NCBI RefSeq assembly: GCF_013186535.1
Contig: NZ_JABMCZ010000002.1
Coordinates: 1,736,001-1,800,000 of the forward strand
DNA from: Nocardia terpenica
GTDB taxonomy: Bacteria; Actinomycetota; Actinomycetes; Mycobacteriales; Mycobacteriaceae
Reading direction: 5' to 3'
Length of the DNA: 64,000 nucleotides
Numbering within the stretch: the stretch's first letter is position 1; each line of letters starts with the position of its first letter. Made by a program: the position numbers and the translations under genes. The notes beneath the pieces were generated by a model. The model worked only from the letters and a program-made list of their open reading frames with translations. It ran no database searches and was not told the DNA's origin. Positions 16,864 to 23,979 of the stretch are shown here, in pieces.

Positions 16864-17816
16864 CGTGCGAGGTCCTTCTCGGGTACGGAATGTCCGGTGA
16901 GGGTGAGGAATACGTCGTCCAGGTCCGGGGTGTGCACCGCCAGGCCCTCCGGTTCGATGTGCGCGTCGTCGAGCCGATCCAGCACCGCGCGAATGGATTT
17001 CACCGAGCCGTCGGTGGGCACGGCGAGGGTCACCTCGTCGATCCGGGTGGCGTCGCCGAGCGCGTACTCGGCGCGGTCCCGGTCGGTCCCGTCGATGAAG
17101 GCCAGCCGCAGGTGCCCGCCCGGCACCAGCCGCTTGAGCTGATCGGAGGTGCCCTCGGCGACGATGCGGCCGTGGTCGAGGACCGCGATCCGGTCGGCCA
17201 GCTCGTCGGCCTCCTCCAGGTACTGGGTGGTGAGGAAGATGGTGACGCCGCCCGCGACGAGTTCGCGGATGATCTCCCACATGGTCCGGCGGCTGCGCGG
17301 GTCGAGCCCGACGGTGGGCTCGTCGAGGAAGATGATCTGCGGATCGCCGACCAGCGTCATCGCCAGGTCCAGGCGGCGGGTCATGCCGCCGGAGTAGCTG
17401 CCGGTCCGCTTGTCGGCGGCGTCGACCAGGTCGAATCGGTGCAGCAGGTCGTCGGCGATGCGGCGGCTCTCGCTGCGCGGCAGGTGCAGCAGGTCACCCA
17501 TCAGCACGAGATTCTCACGGCCGGTGAGCAATTCGTCGACCGCGGAGAACTGGCCGGTGACGCCGATGGCCGCCCGCACGGCATCGGGCTCGGCGGCGAC
17601 GTCGTGCCCGCCGACGCGGATCTCGCCGCCGTCGGCCCGCAGCAGCGTCGACAGGATCTGCACGGTCGTGGTCTTGCCCGCGCCGTTGGGCCCGAGCAGC
17701 GAGAAGATCGTGCCCTGGGCGACGGTCAGGTCGATGCCGTCGAGAACGACGTGATCGCCGAAGGCTTTCCGCAGTCCGGCGACCGAGATCGCCGGTGCTC
17801 GATGGTGATGGTTCAT
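16860..17816 (-). CDS. daunorubicin-resistance-type ABC exporter ATPase (DrrA-like)
   Basis: A 318-residue ATPase. Walker A GPNGAGKT is near 43-50, the signature YSGGMTRRLDLA shows the DrrA-type departure from LSGGQ, Walker B is IIFLDEPTVGLDPRSR, and TTQYLEEADELADR replaces the usual H-loop histidine with Gln, as in the DrrA subfamily. The C-terminal extension of about 90 residues is also subfamily-typical. The start at 17816 has a GAGGAAA ribosome site. Together with the downstream permease it makes a complete exporter; the EXLDI gene 126 bp upstream is probably in the same transcript. Confidence 0.92.
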   Translation of the reverse strand: MNHHHRAPAISVAGLRKAFGDHVVLDGIDLTVAQGTIFSLLGPNGAGKTTTVQILSTLLRADGGEIRVGGHDVAAEPDAVRAAIGVTGQFSAVDELLTGRENLVLMGDLLHLPRSESRRIADDLLHRFDLVDAADKRTGSYSGGMTRRLDLAMTLVGDPQIIFLDEPTVGLDPRSRRTMWEIIRELVAGGVTIFLTTQYLEEADELADRIAVLDHGRIVAEGTSDQLKRLVPGGHLRLAFIDGTDRDRAEYALGDATRIDEVTLAVPTDGSVKSIRAVLDRLDDAHIEPEGLAVHTPDLDDVFLTLTGHSVPEKDLAR

Positions 17817-17942
17817 CGGGGTTTCCTCATCAATGAGTACGAATGAATGCATGGGTCGGCCGAGCCGTGACCACTGGGGACCGTGGTCAAGGACGGGTGG
17901 TGTCTGTTCGGTTGTGCGGGACCGCGTTCGGCGGCCCGCGGG

Positions 17943-18458
17943 TCAGATGTCGAGATCCTCGATCTGGGGATGCTCGGCGATGTCGGCCACTCGCCGGTAG
18001 AGCTGATCGGGGATGCGGCCCTTCAGATCGCCGAGCGCGTCGACGATGTCCATGGTGAACTCGCCCCAGTCGGGTTCGGTCACCCCGAGCATCCGGCGCC
18101 AGTTGGTGAGGTCCTTCAGCCAGTTGGTGTCGGTGGGGTACTCGTCCCAGCTGGATACCTGGGAATGCAGGACGTATTTGCCCTTGCGACTGCGATAGAC
18201 GCGAATGTGCTTCATCGCCTGGTCGTCGGTGTCGCGCCACTCCCCGAGCAGTGCGCCCGAGAAGCGGACCTGCCGGACGCCGTTGCGGCCGACCCGGAGG
18301 ATGACCTCGTCGAAGCCTTCCTGCCGACCCTCCTCCAGCTCGATGTAGCGGCGCAGCGCCGTCACGATGGCCCCGGACAGGTTGCCCCCGACCAGCTCCT
18401 GGGCCCGCTGGAACAAGGGAAGGTCGTCGTCGGAAACGTACACGGTCTTGTTGGGCAT
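17943..18458 (-). CDS. EXLDI-family protein with ribbon-helix-helix-like N-terminus
   Basis: A 171-residue protein ending in EDLDI, the E-x-L-D-I terminus that names this actinobacterial family. The N-terminus (KTVYVSDDDLPLFQRAQEL, then LSGAIVTALRRYI) has the beta-helix-helix pattern of CopG/Arc-type repressors. The middle has a conserved-looking HIRVYRSRKGKYVLHSQ segment. It lies upstream of the DrrAB-type exporter, with which I recall this family being associated. A perfect inverted repeat overlaps its likely promoter, so I infer an autoregulator of the exporter operon. The ATG at 18458 fits a leaderless transcript; an upstream in-frame ATG at 18485 would place the operator inside the gene. 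Confidence 0.75.
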   Translation of the reverse strand: MPNKTVYVSDDDLPLFQRAQELVGGNLSGAIVTALRRYIELEEGRQEGFDEVILRVGRNGVRQVRFSGALLGEWRDTDDQAMKHIRVYRSRKGKYVLHSQVSSWDEYPTDTNWLKDLTNWRRMLGVTEPDWGEFTMDIVDALGDLKGRIPDQLYRRVADIAEHPQIEDLDI

Positions 18459-18466
18459 GAACCCAC

Positions 18467-18482
18467 TATACGTAGAAGTATA
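18467..18482 (-). promoter_or_regulatory. inverted repeat TATAC-N6-GTATA over a leaderless -10 element
   Basis: On the minus strand the sequence before the EXLDI ATG reads TATAGT, then GGGTTC, then ATG. This is a -10 hexamer at leaderless spacing with no ribosome site. The -10 overlaps the perfect inverted repeat TATAC-N6-GTATA (18467-18482). A repressor bound there would block initiation. Confidence 0.55.
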
Positions 18483-18667
18483 CATACACGCAAGAGGGTG
18501 GGGATCTGGCCGGAATTAGCATGCCAACCGCTCGCCGGGCAATACCGGGCGGTACCCCTCAGTCTGCTCTATCGGCCGGATCGGGGGTCGGTGAACCATC
18601 GGTCGGTGTGCCTCGTGTCCCGAATGAGAGACCGGACGCGTTCGTGGCCCGGCAGGAAGGAGCGCCG

Positions 18668-20347
18668 ATGCCGATGCGAGCGGTGGATTACCTGGTGGAA
18701 GCGATTGCGGCCCTGGGTGTTCGGCACATTTTCGGCGTCGACGGGGCCAATATCGAGGACCTCTACGACGCGATCTTCGCCGGTCCCGAGACGATGACCG
18801 GGCTGGTGGCCAAGCACGAGTTCTCCGCCGCCACCATGGCCGACGGGTACGCGCGCTGCACCGCGGGATTGGGCGTGGTCGCGGCCACCTCCGGCGGCGG
18901 CGCCATGAATCTGGTTGCGGGCCTGGCGGAGTCGTTCGCCTCCCGGGTGCCGGTGCTGGCGCTGGTCGGCCAGCCGCCGACCGAGCTGGAGGGCCGCGGG
19001 GCCTTCCAGGATTCCAGCGGCCGGGCCGGGACCTTCGACGCCGAACGGGTGTTCGCCCCCGTCTCGCGCTACTGCGCCCGGGTGCGCACCGCCGCCGCGC
19101 TGCCCGCGCAGCTGGATCGCGCGGTGGCCGCGGCCCGGCGGGGCGGACCGGCGGTGCTGTTGCTGCCCAAGGACGTTCAGCAGGCCGACCCGGGGCAGGC
19201 GCCGTCGCGTCGGCTTCCGCGCCCGGCGGGGCGCTCCCGCTCGGTCGGGCTGTCGCGGGTGCGGGCGGCACTGCACGCGGCGCGGGCGACCGGCAAGATC
19301 ACGATCATCGCCGGGGACCAGGTGGCACGCGACGACGCGCGCGCCGAACTGCTGCGCCTGGCAACGGTTCTCGACGCCGCCGTCGGGGTGGCGCCGGACG
19401 CCCTGGACGTCTACGACCACGACGAACCCGGGTACTGCGGGGTGTCCGGAACCATGGGCCACCCCGAACTCGCCGACGCGGTCCGGCGCTCGGCGCTGTG
19501 CCTGCTGGTCGGCACCCGGCTGCCGATGACCGCGCGCACCGGGCTCGACGAGGCGCTGAACAATACCGTCGTGGTCAGCGTCGGCGCCGAGGCGCCGTAC
19601 CCGGCCGCGCTGCACGCCACCGGCCCCGACCTGGTCTCGGCGCTGCCCGAACTCGCCGACGACTTCGCCGACCCGGGGCGGCCGATGACCGCGACCCGGC
19701 GCGACCCGCTCACCGCGCTGCGGGTGCCCGCGGCCGCCGGGCCGGGGCTGCGCTACCGCCACATCGTCGAAACCCTCAATGCCACACTGGAACCCGGCAC
19801 CGACGTATTCGCCGACGCCGGTAACACCGGGGCCGCGGTCGTGCATCATCTGCGGCTGCCGCGCGGCGGCCGGTTCGTGGTGGCGCTGGGCATGGGCGGC
19901 ATGGGGTACGCGTTCGGCGCGGGCATCGGCTCGGCCTTCGCGCGGCGGCACCGGCCCGGCGGCGGGACGCGCCGCACCGTCGTGGTGGCCGGGGACGGCG
20001 CGTTCTTCATGCACGGCATGGAGATCCACACCGCGATCGAGTACCGGCTGCCGGTGACGTTCGTGGTGTTCAACAACAACGCGCACGCCATGTGCGTCAC
20101 CCGCGAGCGGCTCTACTACGGAGATCGCTACAGCTTCAACCGATTCCGCCCCGCCCGCCTGGGCGCGGGCCTGGGCGCCATGTTCCCGGACCTGCCGTCG
20201 TTCTCGCCCGGCAGCACCGGCGAACTCGCCGCCGCCCTGCGCACCTGTTTCGACCATCCGGGCCCGTCGTTCGTGTCGATCGACTGCGACCCGGACGAGA
20301 TTCCACCGTTCACCCCGTTTCTGTCGGTACCGAGGAGGACCCCGTGA
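18668..20347 (+). CDS. ThDP-dependent acetolactate synthase-like enzyme (acyloin-type carboligase candidate)
   Basis: A 559-residue ThDP enzyme with the AHAS/POX three-domain layout. Catalytic Glu51 is in KHEFSAATMADGYAR, the middle domain spans about 190-340, and the ThDP-binding motif runs from GDG near 442 to NNN near 470. No AHAS small subunit is nearby, and the gene starts a coupled cassette with SRPBCC, KAS III-like and aminotransferase genes. Secondary-metabolic carboligation of two 2-oxo acids to an acyloin is therefore more likely than branched-chain amino-acid synthesis. AGGAG lies just before the ATG. A simple decarboxylase or oxidase is the main alternative; I see no sign of tight FAD use. 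Confidence 0.85.
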   Translation: MPMRAVDYLVEAIAALGVRHIFGVDGANIEDLYDAIFAGPETMTGLVAKHEFSAATMADGYARCTAGLGVVAATSGGGAMNLVAGLAESFASRVPVLALVGQPPTELEGRGAFQDSSGRAGTFDAERVFAPVSRYCARVRTAAALPAQLDRAVAAARRGGPAVLLLPKDVQQADPGQAPSRRLPRPAGRSRSVGLSRVRAALHAARATGKITIIAGDQVARDDARAELLRLATVLDAAVGVAPDALDVYDHDEPGYCGVSGTMGHPELADAVRRSALCLLVGTRLPMTARTGLDEALNNTVVVSVGAEAPYPAALHATGPDLVSALPELADDFADPGRPMTATRRDPLTALRVPAAAGPGLRYRHIVETLNATLEPGTDVFADAGNTGAAVVHHLRLPRGGRFVVALGMGGMGYAFGAGIGSAFARRHRPGGGTRRTVVVAGDGAFFMHGMEIHTAIEYRLPVTFVVFNNNAHAMCVTRERLYYGDRYSFNRFRPARLGAGLGAMFPDLPSFSPGSTGELAAALRTCFDHPGPSFVSIDCDPDEIPPFTPFLSVPRRTP

Positions 20348-21003
20348 CCACCAGTGCCCTGCCCGCCCTCAGCGACATCCCGGATCGTGCGATCCCCGGG
20401 CTGCTGCGCATCGAGAACTCCGATCGCGAGGCCACCACCCCGATCATCATGGACATGCTGCGGTCGGTGTATCCGCACGATCAGGTCTTCGGCAGATTCT
20501 GTCCGGTGCAGGACTACGTCGACGCGCCGCCGCGCGAGGTGTACGAGTACCTGGCCGACACCCGCTGCCTGGAGGAATGGACCTACAGCCTGCGCGGCTT
20601 CACCGAGACCGAGACACCGGGCCTGTGGGTGTCGTTCGACCGGCTCGGCGACGCCACCCGGATCTACACCCGCACGGTCGCCAATCCCGACGCGATGACC
20701 GTGGACTATCACTGCGCCTGGGACCAGGGCGAACACCTGTGGATGATCTACCTGATGCGGGTGGTCGACGCGCGGGTCGTGTTCGATCGGCCCGGATCGG
20801 TGGTGCTGTGGAACAACTGCCACCACCCGTTCTACGACGAGAACCCCTATCCCGATACCGCGCCCGCGGGCCGCAAGGTGTGGGTCGGCGATTTCTGGGA
20901 TATGTTCTCCGCCGGGCACCAGCTGGAAATGAACAACCTCAAGGCGATCTGCGAATACCGTGCGGCGCACGGGCTTCCGATCAAGCCCGACTGGATGAAG
21001 TGA
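20344..21003 (+). CDS. SRPBCC (START/aromatase-like fold) protein of the cassette
   Basis: A 219-residue protein with a predicted helix-grip fold: CPVQDYVDAPPREVYEYLAD leads into the first strand and helix, then LEEWTYSLRGF, and a long C-terminal helix after VGDFWDMFSAGHQLEM. This superfamily holds hydrophobic ligands and includes polyketide cyclases and aromatases. The GTG overlaps the ThDP gene's TGA and GAGGAGG precedes it, so it is translationally coupled. The role is unknown; shaping or protecting a labile intermediate of the cassette is plausible. An extra N-terminal stretch of about 45 residues precedes the fold. Confidence 0.7.
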   Translation: MTTSALPALSDIPDRAIPGLLRIENSDREATTPIIMDMLRSVYPHDQVFGRFCPVQDYVDAPPREVYEYLADTRCLEEWTYSLRGFTETETPGLWVSFDRLGDATRIYTRTVANPDAMTVDYHCAWDQGEHLWMIYLMRVVDARVVFDRPGSVVLWNNCHHPFYDENPYPDTAPAGRKVWVGDFWDMFSAGHQLEMNNLKAICEYRAAHGLPIKPDWMK

Positions 21004-21010
21004 GGCCGCA

Positions 21011-22051
21011 ATGGATTTCACCGATGCTCTGCTCACCCGGCCCGGAGTGAGCCTCGTCGACGTCGCGAGCTATCTGCCCGGCGAGCCGGTCGGCACCGAG
21101 TACTTCACGCAGTTCTCCCGCTCGGACCGGATGGCCAAGAACGTGATGTTCCGCGCCCCCAAGGCCCGCCACCACATCGCCCGCGACGAGACCGCCGTCG
21201 ACATGGTGGAGCGGGCGGTCGCGCCGCTGGTGGAACGCCATGGGGCCGAGACGATTACGGGCGTGGACGTGCTGCTCACACACACCCAGCTCCCGGACAA
21301 TCCGGTGCTGGGCGCCGGTCCGGAGGTGGCGCGGCGGCTGGGGATGCGGCCCGGCTGGGTCTTCGACGTGCACAACGGCGGATGCGCGGCGTTCATCCAC
21401 ATGATGTCGCTGGCGCGGATGATTCTGCAGACCACCTCCGCGCGCACCGCGCTGATCGCCACGACGCAGAACAGCGCGGGCCCGGTGTTCACCCAGACCG
21501 AGATTCGCGGCCTGGCGCAGGCCCCGGTGCCCGGCGACGGCTGCGGCGTCGGGCTGCTGGTGAAGAGCGATCGGGCGCCGATTCTCGACATCGAATGCCG
21601 CACCTATCCCGAATTCGCCGGGGACATGGAGTTTTCCACCGGCTCCGAGCGCAAGTACTGGGAGCCGGGCGAGGGGCAGGGCTGCGTGAGCTTCACCGAA
21701 TCCAAGGTCGCCAAGGTGTTCACGCGCGGCAACCGGTTGGTGCCCGAGGTGGCGTTGGCGGTGTGCGAGCGGATCGGGGTGAAGGGCCGCGACATCGACA
21801 CCTTCGTCACCAATCAGCCGAACCGGCTGTTTCTGCGCAACTGGCACGACGCGCTGGAACTGCCCGCCGAGCGCCACCCGGACACCTTCGACCGGTGCGG
21901 AAACCTGTTCGCCGCGGGCATTCCGGTGACCCTGGACGCCGAGAACCGGGCGGGTCGGTTGCGCAACGGTTCGGTCGTGCTGCTGTCGGCGTTCGCCCAT
22001 GCCGGGGACTTCGCCGCCGCGGCCGCGGTGCGCTGGGGCGCGGCGCGATGA
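21011..22051 (+). CDS. KAS III-like (FabH superfamily) enzyme lacking the catalytic histidine
   Basis: A 346-residue thiolase-fold enzyme. The active-site cysteine is Cys125 in NGGCAAF. The third-position asparagine is kept (Asn298 in CGNLFAAG). The His motif, normally PHQAN, reads TNQPN, so the catalytic histidine is replaced by Asn268. Decarboxylative chain initiation is therefore unlikely; transfer of an acyl group to an alcohol or amine, as for several KAS III-like enzymes of secondary metabolism, fits better. It starts eight bases after the SRPBCC gene and overlaps the aminotransferase start (ATGA). No acyl carrier protein gene is nearby. Confidence 0.85.
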   Translation: MDFTDALLTRPGVSLVDVASYLPGEPVGTEYFTQFSRSDRMAKNVMFRAPKARHHIARDETAVDMVERAVAPLVERHGAETITGVDVLLTHTQLPDNPVLGAGPEVARRLGMRPGWVFDVHNGGCAAFIHMMSLARMILQTTSARTALIATTQNSAGPVFTQTEIRGLAQAPVPGDGCGVGLLVKSDRAPILDIECRTYPEFAGDMEFSTGSERKYWEPGEGQGCVSFTESKVAKVFTRGNRLVPEVALAVCERIGVKGRDIDTFVTNQPNRLFLRNWHDALELPAERHPDTFDRCGNLFAAGIPVTLDAENRAGRLRNGSVVLLSAFAHAGDFAAAAAVRWGAAR

Positions 22052-23100
22052 CCCTGCACCCCGTCGGGACCCCGCCGGTGCTGCGCGCGGTGGCCCGGCG
22101 GCCGGGCACCGATGCCGTGCGCTTCGACCTGACGCTGAGCGAAAACCCGTTTCCCCCTTTGCCTTCGGTGCTCGAGGCGCTGCGCGACACGATGGCGCGG
22201 GCGAATCGGTATCCGGAGTTCCTGCCGCGGCGGTTGCCGCGGCTGATCGCGGGCCACGTCGGCGTGCGGCCCGATCAGGTCGTGGTCGGTGCGGGCGCGA
22301 CCGGGGTGGTGCTGCAGATCATGCAGGCGCTGACCGAGCCGGGCGATCGGATGGTGTTCGCCAGCCCGACCTTCGACGGCTATCCCGTCATGGCGGACAT
22401 GGTCGGGCTGGAATCGGTTGCGGTGCCGCTGCATTCGTCCGGTCGGCAGGATCTGTGGACCATGGCGGGGTCGGTCGACGCCCGCACCGCGCTGGTGGCG
22501 GTGTGCCGCCCGCACAACCCGACCGGGACCGTGGTCGCGGCGAGCGAGCTGAAGGCGTTCCTGTTCGGCATGCCCCGCCACATTCCGGTGATCCTGGACG
22601 AGGCGTACGCCGAATTCCTCGGCCCCGCCGAGACCGTCGACGCCGTGGAGCTGATCGCGCACTACCCGAATCTCCTGGTGCTGCGCACCTTTTCCAAGGC
22701 GTACGGGCTGGCCGGGCTGCGCATCGGCTACGCCTTCGGGCATCCGGATCTGGTGCGCCGGGTGCGGCGGCTGCAACTGCCGTTCGGCATGCCCGAGTCG
22801 GCGGCCACGGCCGTCGCGGCCTGCTACGCCGCCCGCACCGAACTCGCCGAGCGCATCGCGCGCATCACCACCCAGCGAGAACTACTACGAACCGCGCTGC
22901 GCGGCAACGGCATCCCCGTCCCCCGCAGCCGCGCCAACTTCCTCTACCTGCCCGGCCCGGGCCCGGCCGAGGCCCTGACCCGCGCGGGCATCGCCGCCAA
23001 AACCTACCCCGACGGCAGCGCCCGCATCGCCGTCGGCGACCCAGCAGCCGACGCCGCCGTCCACACCGCCCTCACCTCCACACCCTCACCACTTTCGTGA
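22048..23100 (+). CDS. PLP-dependent aminotransferase (HisC-like, class I/II)
   Basis: A 350-residue fold-type I aminotransferase. PLP lysine Lys217 is in RTFSKAYGLAGLRIGY, CRPHNPTG is near 153-160, DEAYAEF near 184, and phosphate-anchoring residues are in the usual places. HisC-like proteins include the actinobacterial phenylalanine/aromatic aminotransferase Pat. In this cassette it could make the 2-oxo acid used by the ThDP enzyme or aminate its product. The ATG overlaps the KAS III-like TGA. The stop codon lies at the first unit of a hairpin-repeat array, and the last 80 codons shift to strongly C-rich usage. Confidence 0.87.
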   Translation: MTLHPVGTPPVLRAVARRPGTDAVRFDLTLSENPFPPLPSVLEALRDTMARANRYPEFLPRRLPRLIAGHVGVRPDQVVVGAGATGVVLQIMQALTEPGDRMVFASPTFDGYPVMADMVGLESVAVPLHSSGRQDLWTMAGSVDARTALVAVCRPHNPTGTVVAASELKAFLFGMPRHIPVILDEAYAEFLGPAETVDAVELIAHYPNLLVLRTFSKAYGLAGLRIGYAFGHPDLVRRVRRLQLPFGMPESAATAVAACYAARTELAERIARITTQRELLRTALRGNGIPVPRSRANFLYLPGPGPAEALTRAGIAAKTYPDGSARIAVGDPAADAAVHTALTSTPSPLS

Positions 23101-23370
23101 TCCCGGCGCCACCACCTTCCTGACGTGCCACTTTCGTGATCCCGGCGTGCCATAGGTCCCGGCGTGCCACCTTCTGAATCCTGGTGTGCCATAGGTCCTG
23201 GCGTGCCACCTTCTGAATCCTGGCGTGCCACCTGCTTGATCCCGGCGTGCTTTTGGCCGGGATCTCACGTGAGTTCCCGGCCAAAAGCACGCCGGGAACA
23301 TATGGGAAGCACGCCGGGAGCATGTGGGAAGCACGCCGGGAACATGCGGGGGCACGCCGGGAACATTCGG
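23094..23370. repeat. hairpin-repeat locus, two-sided array (copy 3)
   Basis: Fills most of the 381-bp gap before the DUF1772 gene. About six units with cores like ATCCCGGCGTGCCA run from 23094 to 23230. Two hairpins then face each other: 23238-23264 (arms GATCCCGGC/GCCGGGATC, loop GTGCTTTTG) and 23273-23299 (the inverted form, arms GTTCCCGGC/GCCGGGAAC). They flank the palindrome CTCACGTGAG, so 23238-23299 is one near-perfect palindrome. Reverse-orientation units (GCACGCCGGGAACAT type) follow to about 23370. The aminotransferase stop codon is inside the first unit. Confidence 0.88.
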
Positions 23371-23396
23371 GGAGAAAAGTGGTGCGTGCGCAATAT

Positions 23397-23409
23397 CTAG
23401 CGTTGCTAG
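23397..23409. promoter_or_regulatory. palindromic operator CTAGC-GTT-GCTAG
   Basis: A perfect 13-bp palindrome, 15 bp if flanking T and A are counted, 73 bp before the DUF1772 start codon. A second site with the same arms lies 39 bp further on. The form suggests a TetR-type repressor; no regulator gene is adjacent. Confidence 0.6.
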
Positions 23410-23447
23410 ACAACCTAGTCCTGCCCTGTTACTGTTCATGTCATCAC

Positions 23448-23460
23448 CTAGCGCCGCTAG
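23448..23460. promoter_or_regulatory. palindromic operator CTAGC-GCC-GCTAG
   Basis: The second copy, with arms identical to the site at 23397 and only the 3-bp centre different. It ends 21 bp before the DUF1772 ATG, where a bound protein would block initiation or elongation. Confidence 0.6.
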
Positions 23461-23481
23461 ACCCCAAGCAGGAGAACGCAG

Positions 23482-23958
23482 ATGCTCAGCACGGCCGCCC
23501 AAGTCCTCGCCACCCTCGCCGTGCTCGGCACCGGCATCATCTACGGCACCGACGCCTTTGCCGGGTTGGTCATGCGGTCGGCCTACCGCCGCCTCGACGA
23601 CGCGACGATGACGGTGACCGCGGGCTGGGGGCATTACTATGCCGATCGGCGGATGCCGTTCGCCGGGGCGGGTGGTGCGATCGCCGCCGTGCTCACGCTC
23701 GTGGCGTCGGCCTGCGCAGGGCGGATGGGGGCCACGGTCGCCGCGGCCGTGGCGGTCGTCGCGCTGCTCATCTGGCTCGGGCTCTACGTGCGCATCGCCA
23801 AGCCGGTCAACACCGCCCAGACCGAGGCCGCGCGTACCGGCGTCATTCCGCCGAATGCCCGTGCGCTGCAAGATAAGTGGGACAGTGTGGTCGCGATCCG
23901 GGTCGGCCTGCAGGCCGCCGCCGTCGCGGGACTGTGCGCCACCCTCGCCCTGCTCTGA
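23482..23958 (+). CDS. DUF1772 (anthrone oxygenase-like) membrane protein
   Basis: A 158-residue protein with four hydrophobic segments (about 5-28, 60-80, 85-103 and 138-157) and the family features GHYYADRRMPFAG after the first segment and LQDKWDSVVAIRV before the last. DUF1772 members are related to anthrone oxygenases and noxious-compound proteins, but most have no proven reaction. AGGAGA precedes the ATG. Two CTAGC-N3-GCTAG palindromes upstream indicate tight repression, probably by a TetR-family protein encoded elsewhere. Confidence 0.75.
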   Translation: MLSTAAQVLATLAVLGTGIIYGTDAFAGLVMRSAYRRLDDATMTVTAGWGHYYADRRMPFAGAGGAIAAVLTLVASACAGRMGATVAAAVAVVALLIWLGLYVRIAKPVNTAQTEAARTGVIPPNARALQDKWDSVVAIRVGLQAAAVAGLCATLALL

Positions 23959-23979
23959 ATCCGGCCGCCGCGGCGGCGC

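Noticed and set aside
18668..20347. Annotation as the branched-chain acetolactate synthase IlvB
   Set aside because: No ilvN or ilvC follows, the catalytic-loop segments differ (GAFQDSSG), and the gene is coupled to secondary-metabolism-type genes.
23098..23400. Short reading frames encoding ACFWPG-type peptides in the repeat arrays
   Set aside because: They are translations of the hairpin repeat in several frames and strands, lack ribosome sites and recur only where the repeat does.
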